Assembly: GCF_024138395.1 (NCBI RefSeq)
Contig: NZ_JAMYDU010000002.1
Coordinates: forward strand, 372,001-436,000
Reading direction: 5' to 3'
Length of the DNA: 64,000 nucleotides
From: Pseudomonas mandelii
Lineage (GTDB): Bacteria; Pseudomonadota; Gammaproteobacteria; Pseudomonadales; Pseudomonadaceae
The notes beneath the pieces are model-generated. The model had not been told where the DNA came from. It did not search any database and was given only the letters and a program-made list of their open reading frames with translations. This document shows positions 1 through 7,885 of this stretch, piece after piece (positions within the stretch are counted from its first letter, which is position 1; each line of letters starts with the position of its first letter). Both the position numbers and the translations under genes were made by a program.

Positions 1-1
1 G

Positions 2-229
2 CTGACGTTGGGGCGTTTGTGTCTGCAAAGCAGTCTGTGGGGCAAGGCTCGGGATTATCTGGAAAGCAGCCTGCGTGTGCAGCGCAACCCTGAAGCCTGC
101 GCCGAACTGGCGCGGTTGCTGGCGCAACTGGGTGACACCGATCGCAGTAACCAGCTGTTCCAGGAGGGCTTGGGCCTATTGGATGAGCGCTTGCTGGCGG
201 CCCCGCTGCCCGTGCCGGTTCACGCCTGA
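2..229 (+). CDS. hemY: HemY, porphyrin-biosynthesis-associated TPR protein (3' end only)
   Basis: This is the last 75 or so codons of a gene that begins before the window. The residues form an amphipathic helical hairpin pattern (WGKARDYLESSLR, then PEACAELARLLAQLGD) typical of tetratricopeptide repeats. HemY of gammaproteobacteria is an inner-membrane protein with a C-terminal TPR region, co-transcribed with hemC-hemD-hemX. In Pseudomonas, hemY is followed by dsbB and algQ, as here. The name rests on TPR character plus this gene order. The catalytic-looking name is historical: this family is not protoporphyrinogen oxidase. A long inverted repeat follows the stop codon. Confidence 0.75.
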   Translation: MTLGRLCLQSSLWGKARDYLESSLRVQRNPEACAELARLLAQLGDTDRSNQLFQEGLGLLDERLLAAPLPVPVHA

Positions 230-237
230 CGGCCCCT

Positions 238-366
238 GTAGCAGCTGGCGCAGCCTGCGTTCGGCTGCGCGGCAGTCGTAAAACAGACACCACGGTTTGG
301 TCAGACAAGCCGCATCAAACTTAGACGATTGCTGCGCAGCCGAACGCAGGCTGCGCCAGCTGCTAC
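238..366. repeat. Long inverted repeat, GTAGCAGCTGG family
   Basis: Two arms of about 40 nt starting GTAGCAGCTGGCGCAGCC and its complement enclose a 45-nt centre. A second copy of the family lies at 52541-52671. It sits directly after hemY, so the hairpin may protect or end the hemY transcript. It is an intergenic repeat and carries no gene. Confidence 0.85.
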
Positions 367-477
367 AAGGGGCGGGAATCGCTTCGAATCCGCCATTGTT
401 TCAGCGTTGTAATCCTTCGCCGGCAAAGTCCTACAGGGGACTACATCAAATCCTCTCGACACTGTCGGGAATTCCCT

Positions 478-523
478 ACACTTCTGGTGAAGTGTCCGTG
501 GCAGCCTGCCTTGAAAGGCTGCC
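478..523 (+). promoter_or_regulatory. Two tandem hairpins in the dsbB leader
   Basis: The first has perfect 7-nt arms ACACTTC and GAAGTGT around TGGT (478-495). The second has perfect 7-nt arms GGCAGCC and GGCTGCC around a 10-nt loop (500-523). Both lie within 100 nt of the dsbB start. The second is followed by CGCGCTTTCCTC, which is not a good U-tract, so a terminator is not convincing. Any regulatory role is inference. Confidence 0.4.
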
Positions 524-571
524 GCGCTTTCCTCTACCGTAACCACCTGTCTCTACTGTTACGGAAAAGCC

Positions 572-1123
572 ATGTCTTTGGCCTGCTCACGCTCCTTGTT
601 TTTCATGGTTTTCATTGCAGGTGCCCTGGCCTTGGGCGTTTCCTATCACCTGGAATATGTGGTCGGCCTCAAGCCTTGCGGGTTGTGCCTGTTGCAGCGG
701 GTTTGCCTGGCTCTGCTCACGGCTGTCTGCCTGGCGGCTTCAGTGCAGGGACCTGGCCGCTTTGGATCCTTCCTGTATTGGTTGCTGGGTCTGCTTTGCA
801 GTCTGGCGGGTACCGTCACGGCGTGGCGGCAAGTGGTGTTGCAGAGCGATCCGGTGCATCAGCTATCGGCATGCTCGCCCAATCTGGCCGATCTGTTTGC
901 CAGTACGCCCTGGTTGTGTGTCGTGCAGCGAATGTTTAAAGGAACCGCCGACTGCGCGGAAATTTCCTGGACGCTGTTCGACCTGAGCATCCCGGAATGG
1001 AGTCTGCTGTTCTTCGTTGCGATGATGCTTCTGGGTGGGTATCAGTTGCTGCGCCTTGTCTGGATCACGTGTCAGCGACCGCTCAGCGGCGACTCGTCGC
1101 ACCGGGTACTGGCAGGTGATTAA
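572..1123 (+). CDS. dsbB: Disulfide bond formation protein B (DsbB/DsbH)
   Basis: Inner-membrane quinone reductase that re-oxidises the periplasmic thiol oxidase DsbA and passes electrons to ubiquinone. The 183-residue product has four hydrophobic segments. The first periplasmic loop carries the redox pair CGLC (Cys36, Cys39) and the second loop has the other pair (Cys101 and Cys128), the full DsbB set. The start ATG at 572 gives a short N-terminus before the first membrane helix, as usual. It lies between hemY and algQ, the same place as one of the two DsbB paralogues of P. aeruginosa (DsbH), so a second dsbB may exist elsewhere in this genome. An upstream-extended reading frame in another phase is a shadow. 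Confidence 0.92.
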   Translation: MSLACSRSLFFMVFIAGALALGVSYHLEYVVGLKPCGLCLLQRVCLALLTAVCLAASVQGPGRFGSFLYWLLGLLCSLAGTVTAWRQVVLQSDPVHQLSACSPNLADLFASTPWLCVVQRMFKGTADCAEISWTLFDLSIPEWSLLFFVAMMLLGGYQLLRLVWITCQRPLSGDSSHRVLAGD

Positions 1124-1154
1124 ACACTTGTATGAACTTTATCTCCTGCGTACC

Positions 1155-1183
1155 TTGAAGCCATAGGCGCGCGGGCATAATCT
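1155..1183 (+). promoter_or_regulatory. Candidate sigma-70 promoter for algQ
   Basis: TTGAAG at 1155-1160 and TAATCT at 1178-1183 are 17 nt apart, about 120 nt upstream of the algQ start. The spacing fits a sigma-70 promoter and the boxes match moderately. The sequence alone does not prove use. Confidence 0.35.
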
Positions 1184-1302
1184 GGCCCGCACGTGTCATT
1201 GGATTTATGTTGCTCGAATGACGCTCTGCCTGGTCGATTCTTGATCTTCAAGTGCGCGACAGGTGTAGAGCAGCATGACCCACAAGGGAAGAGAGAATCA
1301 CC

Positions 1303-1761
1303 ATGCTCGAAAGTTGTCAGAATGCTCAGGAACGTTGGGGTGGAGTGCATCTGCTGATCGATCGCTGGTTGCAGGAGCGTCACGAACTGGTTCGGGCCTA
1401 TGACGCTCTCGGCGCCAAGCCCGAAGCTTTGGGCGAGAACCGAAAACCGTTGCAGGAATTCTGCGGTGTGCTGGTCGACTACGTGTCTGCCGGGCATTTC
1501 GAAATCTACGAACAGCTGACGAGCGAAGCCAAGGCGTTTGGTGATACTCGCGGTCTGGAGTTGGCCGAGACGATTTACCCGCGCATCGACGTCATCACCG
1601 AGAAGCTGTTGGCGTTCAACGATCTGTGTGATGCAGGCAAGTGTGTCGCGGAGAAATTCAAGGAGCTGGGTGGCTTGTTGCACGAACGCTTCGAACTGGA
1701 AGACTGTCTGATCGAAGTGCTGCACACCGCTCACAAGGAAGAGGATTCGGTTCAGGCCTGA
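1303..1761 (+). CDS. algQ: Rsd/AlgQ family anti-sigma-70 regulator
   Basis: Cytoplasmic regulator that binds region 4 of the housekeeping sigma factor RpoD and frees core polymerase for other sigma factors. In P. aeruginosa AlgQ (AlgR2) affects alginate, siderophore and other stress-linked genes. The 152-residue product begins [14 protein letters not shown] and is predicted all-helical, with the family's usual length. The purine-rich GGGAAGAGAG lies before the ATG. It stands alone with a 179-nt upstream gap and ends at a bidirectional terminator shared with the convergent FKBP gene. Identity is firm from sequence and from its place between dsbB and algP. Confidence 0.93.
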   Translation: MLESCQNAQERWGGVHLLIDRWLQERHELVRAYDALGAKPEALGENRKPLQEFCGVLVDYVSAGHFEIYEQLTSEAKAFGDTRGLELAETIYPRIDVITEKLLAFNDLCDAGKCVAEKFKELGGLLHERFELEDCLIEVLHTAHKEEDSVQA

Positions 1762-1782
1762 ACCTTATCCAGCAACACCCTC

Positions 1783-1813
1783 AAAACGGTGCGCAAATGC
1801 GCGCCGTTTTTCA
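1783..1813. terminator. Bidirectional terminator between algQ and the FKBP gene
   Basis: AAAACGGTGCGC and GCGCGCCGTTTTT pair around a short AAAT loop. A-tract and T-tract flank the stem, so it can end transcription of both convergent genes. Confidence 0.85.
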
Positions 1814-1823
1814 TTTCCGGCTT

Positions 1824-2489
1824 TCAGGTTTTCGCGCCGCGCAATTCGACTTCGAATACCAGCGGCGTGAACGGCGCGATCAAATCGCCGGCACCCTCGG
1901 CGCCATAGGCTTGGGACGATGGAATCACCAGACGCCATTTTGCGCCGACCGGCATGTTTTGCAGCGCACTGCGCCATCCGCTGATTACGCTATCAAGACT
2001 AAACCACTGCGCCTCGCTGTTCTGGTCGAACACTGAACCGTCAGGCAGGCGTCCGATATACAGCACCTGAACCTTGCCATTCGGACCGGCCTTGGCACCG
2101 GTGCCCGGCGCCAACTCTGTCAGCAATATTCCATCGGCCAGTTCGCGAACGCCAGGTTTGGCTTTTTCTTCAACGAGAAACCGTCGCTCGTTTTCCAAAG
2201 CCAACTCGCTTTGCGGCACAGGCGATTGCATGGCAACCCGGGCTTCATGCTCGGCCAGAATCTGTTCGATCCGCTCATCTTTCAGTGCCAGCGGCTTGCC
2301 TTGATAGGCTTGCTGCAAACCTTCGAGCAATGCTTGAAGTTGCAGATCCGGAACTTCCTGGCGCAAGCGTTCGCCAAGGCTTGCGCCCAGGCTGTAAGCG
2401 AGATCGTGAGCGTCATTTGCGGCATTTTTTTCGGCGGCCTGGGCCACGGAAAAAAACACGCACAGCGATAAAAAAAGGTAGCGCGTCAT
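1824..2489 (-). CDS. FKBP-type peptidyl-prolyl cis-trans isomerase, periplasmic
   Basis: Catalyses cis-trans isomerisation of Xaa-Pro bonds during folding of exported proteins. The 221-residue product has a signal peptide (MTRYLFLSLCVFFSVAQAA), then a helical FKBP N-terminal dimerisation domain (about residues 25-110), then an FKBP domain containing VQVLYIGRLPDGSVFD and a closing PFTPLVFEVEL. This is the FkpA/Mip layout, slightly short. The ATG at 2489 is preferred over a GTG two codons earlier because GGAGAG lies 5-7 nt upstream of it and the GTG would overlap that site. It sits between algQ and algP, as in other Pseudomonas. Confidence 0.88.
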   Translation of the reverse strand: MTRYLFLSLCVFFSVAQAAEKNAANDAHDLAYSLGASLGERLRQEVPDLQLQALLEGLQQAYQGKPLALKDERIEQILAEHEARVAMQSPVPQSELALENERRFLVEEKAKPGVRELADGILLTELAPGTGAKAGPNGKVQVLYIGRLPDGSVFDQNSEAQWFSLDSVISGWRSALQNMPVGAKWRLVIPSSQAYGAEGAGDLIAPFTPLVFEVELRGAKT

Positions 2490-2681
2490 GGGCACTCTCC
2501 GACCTGAGATGCGCAGGATTATGCCAGTGTGGATGCGCTCGAAGGTGAACTGGTTTCAGTTGCGCGCAGAACATTTTGGCGATGTTGCAACGGAGTGCTT
2601 TCGATACTGTCAACATGCCCTAGCGGCGGTAGCAGCAGAGGTCTAGTATGAGCCGCATTCACGTCAGCCAGGAGGTAAACC

Positions 2682-3824
2682 ATGTCGGCCACCAAGAAGC
2701 CTGTAAATACTCCGTTGCACTTACTCCAACAACTCTCGGGCAGCTTGCTCGAGCATTTGGAAAACGCTTGTTCCCAAGCTCTGGCTGATGCTGAAAAACT
2801 GCTCGCCAAGTTGGAAAAGCAGCGCGGAAAAGCGCAGGAAAAACTGCACAAATCCCGGACCAAATTGCAGGACGCTGCGGCGGTCGGCAAGGCCAAGGCG
2901 CAAGCCAAGGCCAAAGAGGCGGTGAAAGAACTTGAGAACTTGCTCGATGCCCTCAAGGATCGCCAGTCCGAAACGCGCAGCTACATCCTGCAGCTCAAAC
3001 GCGACGCTCAAGAAAGCCTGAAACTGGCCCAGGGTGTCGGTCGTGTCCAAGAAGCTGTCGGCAAGGCGTTGTCCCTGCGTTCGGCCAAGCCAGCTGCAGC
3101 ACCTGCGAAGAAAGCCGCTGCCAAACCAGCTGCTGCAAAAGCACCCGCCAAGCCTGCTGCCAAAGCTGCAGTGAAAGCCGCAACCAAGCCAGCCGCAAAA
3201 CCGGCGGCGAAAAAACCAGTCGCTGCCAGTGCTGCGAAACCAGCGGCTAAAACGACGGCTGCCAAACCTGCCGCCAAGCCCGCTGCTGCCAAAACAGCTG
3301 CCGCTAAACCGGCTGCAAAAACCACGGCTGCGAAACCCGTCGCGGCAAAAACTGCAGCGGCTAAACCTGCTGCCAAGCCAGCCGCTAGAACTGCCGCCGC
3401 GAAGCCGGCTGCCAAACCCGCCGCCAAACCTGTCGCGGCCAAAACCGCCGCAGTCAAGCCTGCTGCGAAATCCACTGCGAAACCTGCTGTAAAAGCTGCG
3501 GCCAAACCCGCTGCTAAACCGGCCGCTAGACCTGCTGCTGCGAAACCTGCTGCTGCCAAGCCAGCCACTGCTGCCAAACCAGCCGCGGCAAAACCTGCTG
3601 CAAAACCAGCAGCCAAAACCGCGGCCAAGCCAGCAGCAAAACCGGCCGTGAAAAAGCCAGTCGCCGCTGCCAAGCCGGCCACTGCGCCAGCGATCAAGCC
3701 AGCAACTTCAGCCCCGGCTTCCTCGGCTTCGCCAGCGCCTGCGGCAACCACCTCGACCACCACGTCTGCGCCAACGCCAGCCGCGTCGTCGAGCACCAGC
3801 ACCACCCCAACCAGCGCTTCCTAA
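2682..3824 (+). CDS. algP: AlgP, histone H1-like alginate regulatory protein
   Basis: DNA-binding, lysine- and alanine-rich protein (AlgR3) linked in P. aeruginosa to transcription of alginate genes. The first 130 residues form a charged helical, probably coiled-coil, domain. From about residue 135 to 345 the protein is low-complexity KPAA/AAKPAA/KTAA repeats like the tail of eukaryotic histone H1, then a Thr/Ser/Pro/Ala tail. The 380 residues are close to family size. A strong GGAGGT at 2671-2676 sets the ATG. The repeat DNA is prone to slippage, so repeat number may vary among strains. The stop overlaps the stop of the convergent TIGR02444 gene by 3 nt. Confidence 0.93.
   Translation: MSATKKPVNTPLHLLQQLSGSLLEHLENACSQALADAEKLLAKLEKQRGKAQEKLHKSRTKLQDAAAVGKAKAQAKAKEAVKELENLLDALKDRQSETRSYILQLKRDAQESLKLAQGVGRVQEAVGKALSLRSAKPAAAPAKKAAAKPAAAKAPAKPAAKAAVKAATKPAAKPAAKKPVAASAAKPAAKTTAAKPAAKPAAAKTAAAKPAAKTTAAKPVAAKTAAAKPAAKPAARTAAAKPAAKPAAKPVAAKTAAVKPAAKSTAKPAVKAAAKPAAKPAARPAAAKPAAAKPATAAKPAAAKPAAKPAAKTAAKPAAKPAVKKPVAAAKPATAPAIKPATSAPASSASPAPAATTSTTTSAPTPAASSSTSTTPTSAS
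3100..3720 (+). repeat. KPAA-coding low-complexity repeat within algP
   Basis: Degenerate tandem units coding Lys-Pro-Ala-Ala and Lys-Thr-Ala-Ala run almost without break. Synonymous codons vary (GCC, GCT, GCG, GCA), so the array is degenerate at DNA level. The opposite strand has a long open frame rich in Ala and Gly, which is only a by-product of this composition. Confidence 0.85.
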
Positions 3825-4285
3825 GTGCCGGTTACCGCGACGCGCAGCTGATGCAGCGCGTCGCGGTCCAGGTTGGCGGCGCCTGCCGCCATACCTTCCA
3901 GCCAGGCCGAGAGATCGGTCGCCTCATTCTGCGGCCAGCTCTTTGCCGATCGCTCCAGTCGCAACAACAGCGCTCGTTCAGCTTGCAGTTCCAGGGCTTT
4001 GACTTGCTCGCGCAACATATTCAGTTCGACGTCTTCGGTCGCGCCGGCTTTCCATTGGCTGCGCAACGCCCGTAGCGGTCGCACGACCTCCGCGTCCCAA
4101 GGCTCGGCCACATGGCGAAGCTGTTGCAATCGTTGTTCGTTGCAGGCGACTCCTCGCTGTCCCAGCCACAACCCACAAAGCAGCAGGCACACGTTCACCC
4201 CCCTCGACTGCAATTGCAGGCAAGCAGCTTCAACGCCGGGACGGGCGTAAGTGCCAAGGGAAAAGCTCCACAGGTCAGAGGACAT
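3821..4285 (-). CDS. TIGR02444 family protein
   Basis: Function unknown. The 154-residue product begins MSSDLWSFSLGTYARPGVEAACLQLQ and has a helical pattern with Trp-rich stretches (LWSFSLGTYARPGVE, CGLWLGQRGV) typical of TIGR02444, a short family found in Pseudomonas and relatives. It is predicted cytosolic with no signal peptide. It is divergent from the ABC-F gene, with only 50 nt between the two starts, so they probably share a promoter region, and it is convergent with algP, stops touching. The conserved pairing with the ABC-F ATPase hints at a translation-linked role, which is only inference. Confidence 0.75.
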   Translation of the reverse strand: MSSDLWSFSLGTYARPGVEAACLQLQSRGVNVCLLLCGLWLGQRGVACNEQRLQQLRHVAEPWDAEVVRPLRALRSQWKAGATEDVELNMLREQVKALELQAERALLLRLERSAKSWPQNEATDLSAWLEGMAAGAANLDRDALHQLRVAVTGT

Positions 4286-4335
4286 AGTGCTACTCGCGCC
4301 AGTTGCGAGCGAAGCTGGTAGACTCCGCCGCCATT

Positions 4336-6246
4336 ATGATTCGACTTCAGAACCTGACTTTACAGCGTGGCCCGCAACGTCTGCTAGAAGACGCCGAGCT
4401 GACCCTGCACGCCGGCCACAAAGCCGGCCTTATCGGTGCCAACGGCGCCGGCAAATCGAGCCTGTTCGCCTTGATTCGTGGCGAACTGCACCCGGACTCG
4501 GGTGACTGCTTCCTGCCGGCCGACTGGCGCATCGCCCACATGCGCCAGGAAATCGAGACGCTCGAACGCATCGCGGTCGACTACGTGCTCGATGGTGACC
4601 TGCGCCTGCGCGAGGTGCAACGCGACCTCGCCGCAGCCGAAGCGGCCCATGACGGTGCCGCTCAGGCCCGCCTGCACTCGGAACTCGACAGCGCCGACGG
4701 CTACACCGCCGACGCCCGGGCTCGAAAGCTGCTGGCCGGGCTTGGGTTCACCAACGAGCAGATGGATCGACAGGTAGGAGATTTCTCCGGTGGCTGGCGG
4801 ATGCGTCTGAATTTGGCGCAGGCTTTGATGTGCCCTTCAGACCTGTTGCTGCTCGATGAACCGACCAACCACTTGGACCTCGACGCCATCATCTGGCTCG
4901 AAGAGTGGCTTAAAAGCTATCCCGGCACCTTGATGCTGATTTCCCACGACCGAGACTTCCTCGATGCCGTGGTCGATCACGTAGCCCACGTCGATCAGCG
5001 CAAGATCACCCTGTATCGCGGTGGTTATAGCGCCTTCGAACGCGCCCGTGCCGAACGTCTGGCCCAGCAACAGCAGGCCTACGAGAAGCAACAGGTGCAA
5101 CGTGCGCACATGGAAAGCTACATCGCCCGCTTCAAGGCCCAGGCCACCAAGGCCCGTCAGGCCCAGAGCCGGATCAAGGCGCTGGAGCGGATGGAAGAGT
5201 TGTCCGCCGCCCACGTCGATTCGCCGTTCGACTTCGTCTTCCGCGAATCGACGAAAATTTCCAGTCCGCTGATCGACCTGTCGGATGCTCGTCTGGGTTA
5301 CGGCGACAAAGCCGTACTGGAGAAGGTCAAGCTGCAACTGACCCCCGGCGCGCGGATCGGTTTGCTCGGCCCGAACGGCGCGGGTAAATCGACCCTGATC
5401 AAAAACCTCGCCGGTGAGCTTAAGCCATTGGCCGGTCGCCTGACACGCGGTGAAAACACCGTCGTTGGCTACTTCGCCCAGCATCAGCTCGATTCCCTCG
5501 ACTCCAAGGCCAGCCCGTTGCTGCACTTGCAACGCTTGGCGCTGACCGAGCGTGAGCAGACCTTGCGCGACTTCCTCGGAGGGTTCGACTTCCGCGGCGC
5601 GCGTATCGATGAGCCTGTACTGAATTTCTCCGGCGGTGAGAAAGCGCGTCTGGCCTTGGCATTGATCGCTTGGGATCGTCCGAACCTGTTGCTGCTCGAC
5701 GAACCTACCAACCACCTGGACCTGGAAATGCGTCTGGCGCTGACCATGGCCCTGCAGGAATTCAGTGGCGCGGTACTGGTGGTTTCACACGATCGCCATC
5801 TGCTCAAAAGCACCACTGACAATTTCTATCTGGTGGCAGATGGCAAGGTCGAGGAGTTCGATGGCGACCTGGAAGACTACGCCCGTTGGCTGGTCGAATA
5901 CCGTCAACGCAATGCCCCGGTCAGCAATACCCCGGTCAATCCGGACAAGACCGACAAGAAGGCCCAGCGCCAGGCCGCTGCTGCATTGCGTCAGCAGTTG
6001 GCACCGCACAAGCGCGAGGCCGACAAGCTTGAAGCCGAGCTGGGCAAGCTGCACGAGAAGCTGGCGAAGATCGATACCAGCCTTGGCGACAGTGACATTT
6101 ACGAGCCGATGCGCAAGAACGACTTGCGTGATCTGCTGGCTGAACAGGCCAAGCTGAAGGTGCGTGAAGCCGAGCTGGAAGAAGCCTGGATGGAAGCGCT
6201 GGAACTGCTGGAAAGCATGCAGGCGGAGCTGGAGGCTCTGTCCTGA
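4336..6246 (+). CDS. ABC-F family ATPase, YheS-like
   Basis: Soluble tandem ATPase of the ABC-F class, which act on the ribosomal E site rather than in transport. It has two nucleotide-binding domains: Walker A GANGAGKSS (residues 34-42) and GPNGAGKST, signatures SGGWRMRL and SGGEKARL, and LLLLDEPTNHLD twice. A charged linker separates them and a C-terminal coiled-coil arm follows. The length of 636 residues equals E. coli YheS (about 637). The ATG at 4336 (MIRLQNLTL) is chosen; an in-frame ATG 33 nt earlier adds a non-conserved N-terminus. The stop overlaps the start of the next gene (TGATG). Uup is the alternative subfamily. Confidence 0.9.
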   Translation: MIRLQNLTLQRGPQRLLEDAELTLHAGHKAGLIGANGAGKSSLFALIRGELHPDSGDCFLPADWRIAHMRQEIETLERIAVDYVLDGDLRLREVQRDLAAAEAAHDGAAQARLHSELDSADGYTADARARKLLAGLGFTNEQMDRQVGDFSGGWRMRLNLAQALMCPSDLLLLDEPTNHLDLDAIIWLEEWLKSYPGTLMLISHDRDFLDAVVDHVAHVDQRKITLYRGGYSAFERARAERLAQQQQAYEKQQVQRAHMESYIARFKAQATKARQAQSRIKALERMEELSAAHVDSPFDFVFRESTKISSPLIDLSDARLGYGDKAVLEKVKLQLTPGARIGLLGPNGAGKSTLIKNLAGELKPLAGRLTRGENTVVGYFAQHQLDSLDSKASPLLHLQRLALTEREQTLRDFLGGFDFRGARIDEPVLNFSGGEKARLALALIAWDRPNLLLLDEPTNHLDLEMRLALTMALQEFSGAVLVVSHDRHLLKSTTDNFYLVADGKVEEFDGDLEDYARWLVEYRQRNAPVSNTPVNPDKTDKKAQRQAAAALRQQLAPHKREADKLEAELGKLHEKLAKIDTSLGDSDIYEPMRKNDLRDLLAEQAKLKVREAELEEAWMEALELLESMQAELEALS

Positions 6247-6827
6247 TGGAAGCCTTCAAGCTGCCGTTGCCGGCTGGGTGGGGCGAGCCGCTCTGGCTGG
6301 TCGTGCAAATCCTGCTGATCTTGCTGGCCGGCTATATCGCCCAGCGTCTTGTCGCTAAATGCCTGACTCGATTGGGCGAGCGCTATCCGTTTCCGCCGCA
6401 GTTTTTCATGCCGCTGCGCGGCGGTTTGCGCTGGCTGATCATGGGCAGCGCACTGATCTTTGTGCTGGAACGCCTTGGCGTATCGGCCACGGTACTCTGG
6501 ACGGCATTGTCCGGTTTCGTTGCGGTGGCTGCCGTGGCGTTTTTCGCCATGTGGAGTGTGCTGTCCAACCTGCTGTGCGCGATCCTGATCTTCACCGTCG
6601 GCCCGTTCCGCATCGGCGATGTGGTCGAATTGGTGGATACCACCGACAAGCCCGGCGTCAAAGGCCGGGTGGTGGCAATCAATCTGCTCTATACCACGCT
6701 GATCGAAGCCGAAGAACTCGGTACCGGCAGCGCCATGGTGCAAGTGCCCAATAGCCTGTTCTTCCAGCGCTCGGTTCGACGCTGGCGCGGCACGGATGTG
6801 TTCCCTTCGAACGGGTTCGAAAAGTAA
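6246..6827 (+). CDS. Small mechanosensitive channel (MscS) family protein
   Basis: Inner-membrane protein of 193 residues with three hydrophobic helices (about 16-36, 60-78, 85-120) followed by a short beta domain containing GPFRIGDVVEL and GRVVAINLLYTTL, the hallmark of the MscS beta domain. It lacks the large alpha-beta C-terminal vestibule of canonical 286-residue MscS, so it is a minimal version; channel activity is inferred. It overlaps the ABC-F stop codon by one base and is probably translationally coupled. A REP doublet follows the stop. Confidence 0.85.
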   Translation: MEAFKLPLPAGWGEPLWLVVQILLILLAGYIAQRLVAKCLTRLGERYPFPPQFFMPLRGGLRWLIMGSALIFVLERLGVSATVLWTALSGFVAVAAVAFFAMWSVLSNLLCAILIFTVGPFRIGDVVELVDTTDKPGVKGRVVAINLLYTTLIEAEELGTGSAMVQVPNSLFFQRSVRRWRGTDVFPSNGFEK

Positions 6828-6851
6828 GCCTTCTGTTGCCTGACACATCCC

Positions 6852-6948
6852 TTTCGCGGGCAAGCCCGCTCCCACAGTTTTTGGGTTGGATTGCAGGTTT
6901 GTGATTAGACCGAAACCCTGTGGGAGCGAGCTTGCTCGCGATGGCGGT
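6852..6948. repeat. REP doublet
   Basis: Inverted REP units: TTCGCGGGCAAGCCCGCTCC on the left, and TGTGGGAGCGAGCTTGCTCG on the right, about 45 nt apart. It follows the MscS-like gene and may stabilise its mRNA end. Nothing else is seen between 6828 and 7078. Confidence 0.9.
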
Positions 6949-7078
6949 TCGTCAGACGATAGGTCCTTCAAGCCGTAAACGCTGGTCGGCAGTCGCCATG
7001 TCCGACAAAAAACGATAGTCATCGGCCCAAAGGCGCATTAGCTTAGACGTCTGTCACGAGTCTGAGTCGAGGTGTGCG

Positions 7079-7711
7079 ATGCTGCTTCAAACATGGCTGG
7101 CGTTTTTTGCCGCCTGCTGGGTGATCAGTCTTTCCCCCGGTGCCGGCGCCATTGCGTCGATGTCCAGCGGTTTGCGCTACGGTTTCTGGCGCGGTTACTG
7201 GAACGCCCTGGGCCTGCAACTGGGCCTGGCGTTGCAGATTGCGATTGTCGCTGCCGGTGTGGGGGCGATCCTCGCGGCCTCCGCGACAGCCTTTTACGCG
7301 ATCAAATGGTTTGGCGTGGCGTATCTGGTCTACCTCGCGGTCAAGCAATGGCGCGTGCTGCCCAATGACATGAGCGACGACGCTGCCATCCGGCAGATCG
7401 GCAAGCCGATGGCGCTGGTGTTTCGCGGTTTTCTGGTGAATGTCAGCAACCCCAAGGCCCTGGTGTTCATGCTCGCGGTGCTGCCGCAATTCATCGACCC
7501 CCACGCGCCGTTGGTGGCCCAGTACCTGATCCTCGGCGTGACCATGATCTGTGTCGATCTGATCGTCATGGCCGGCTACACAGGTCTGGCGGCCAAGGTG
7601 CTGCGTTTGCTGCGCACACCCAAGCAGCAAAAACGCATGAACCGCACCTTCGCCGGGCTGTTCATTGGCGCGGCGGCGTTCATGGCGACCCTGCGCAAAG
7701 CGGCGGTGTAA
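7079..7711 (+). CDS. LysE/RhtB family amino-acid exporter
   Basis: Inner-membrane exporter of 210 residues in the LysE superfamily, members of which export basic amino acids, homoserine or homoserine lactone. It has six hydrophobic segments. The N-terminal signature SLSPGAGAIASMSSGLRYG (residues about 19-37) and the conserved NPKALVFMLAVLPQFI stretch mark the RhtB branch. GAGG lies 7 nt before the ATG. It is monocistronic between a REP doublet and a terminator/repeat block, convergent with the envelope cluster. The substrate cannot be read from sequence. Confidence 0.88.
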   Translation: MLLQTWLAFFAACWVISLSPGAGAIASMSSGLRYGFWRGYWNALGLQLGLALQIAIVAAGVGAILAASATAFYAIKWFGVAYLVYLAVKQWRVLPNDMSDDAAIRQIGKPMALVFRGFLVNVSNPKALVFMLAVLPQFIDPHAPLVAQYLILGVTMICVDLIVMAGYTGLAAKVLRLLRTPKQQKRMNRTFAGLFIGAAAFMATLRKAAV

Positions 7712-7726
7712 AACCTTCAGGCACAA

Positions 7727-7754
7727 AAAAGGCGACCTCTTCAGATCGCCTTAT
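7727..7754 (-). terminator. Terminator for the minus-strand envelope cluster
   Basis: AAGGCGACCT and AGATCGCCTT pair around a short loop. On the minus strand the stem is followed by a TTTTTT run, so it fits the end of the gene that stops at 7886. The plus strand lacks a T run. Confidence 0.65.
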
Positions 7755-7862
7755 CGTTCCCATGCTCTGCGTGGGAATGCCTCAACGGACGCTCCGCGTT
7801 CGGCTCTTTGGGATGCAGAGCGTCCCGGGCTGCATTCCTTTGCTGCGCGTGGGAACGATCAG
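7755..7862. repeat. Intergenic repeat, CGTTCCCACGCTCTGCGTGGG family
   Basis: Starts CGTTCCCATGCTCTGCGTGG and ends in the inverted GCGCGTGGGAACGATC. Two other copies lie at 15299-15407 and 50516-50622. It contains nested inverted repeats (GGACGCTCCGCG, CAGAGCGTCC) and no gene. Confidence 0.88.
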
Positions 7863-7885
7863 GCAGTGAGTGATCGATCCGGATC

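Noticed and set aside
3008..3805. 265-aa Ala/Gly-rich frame opposite algP
   Set aside because: It is a by-product of the repeated Lys-Pro-Ala-Ala codons; no start site or function.
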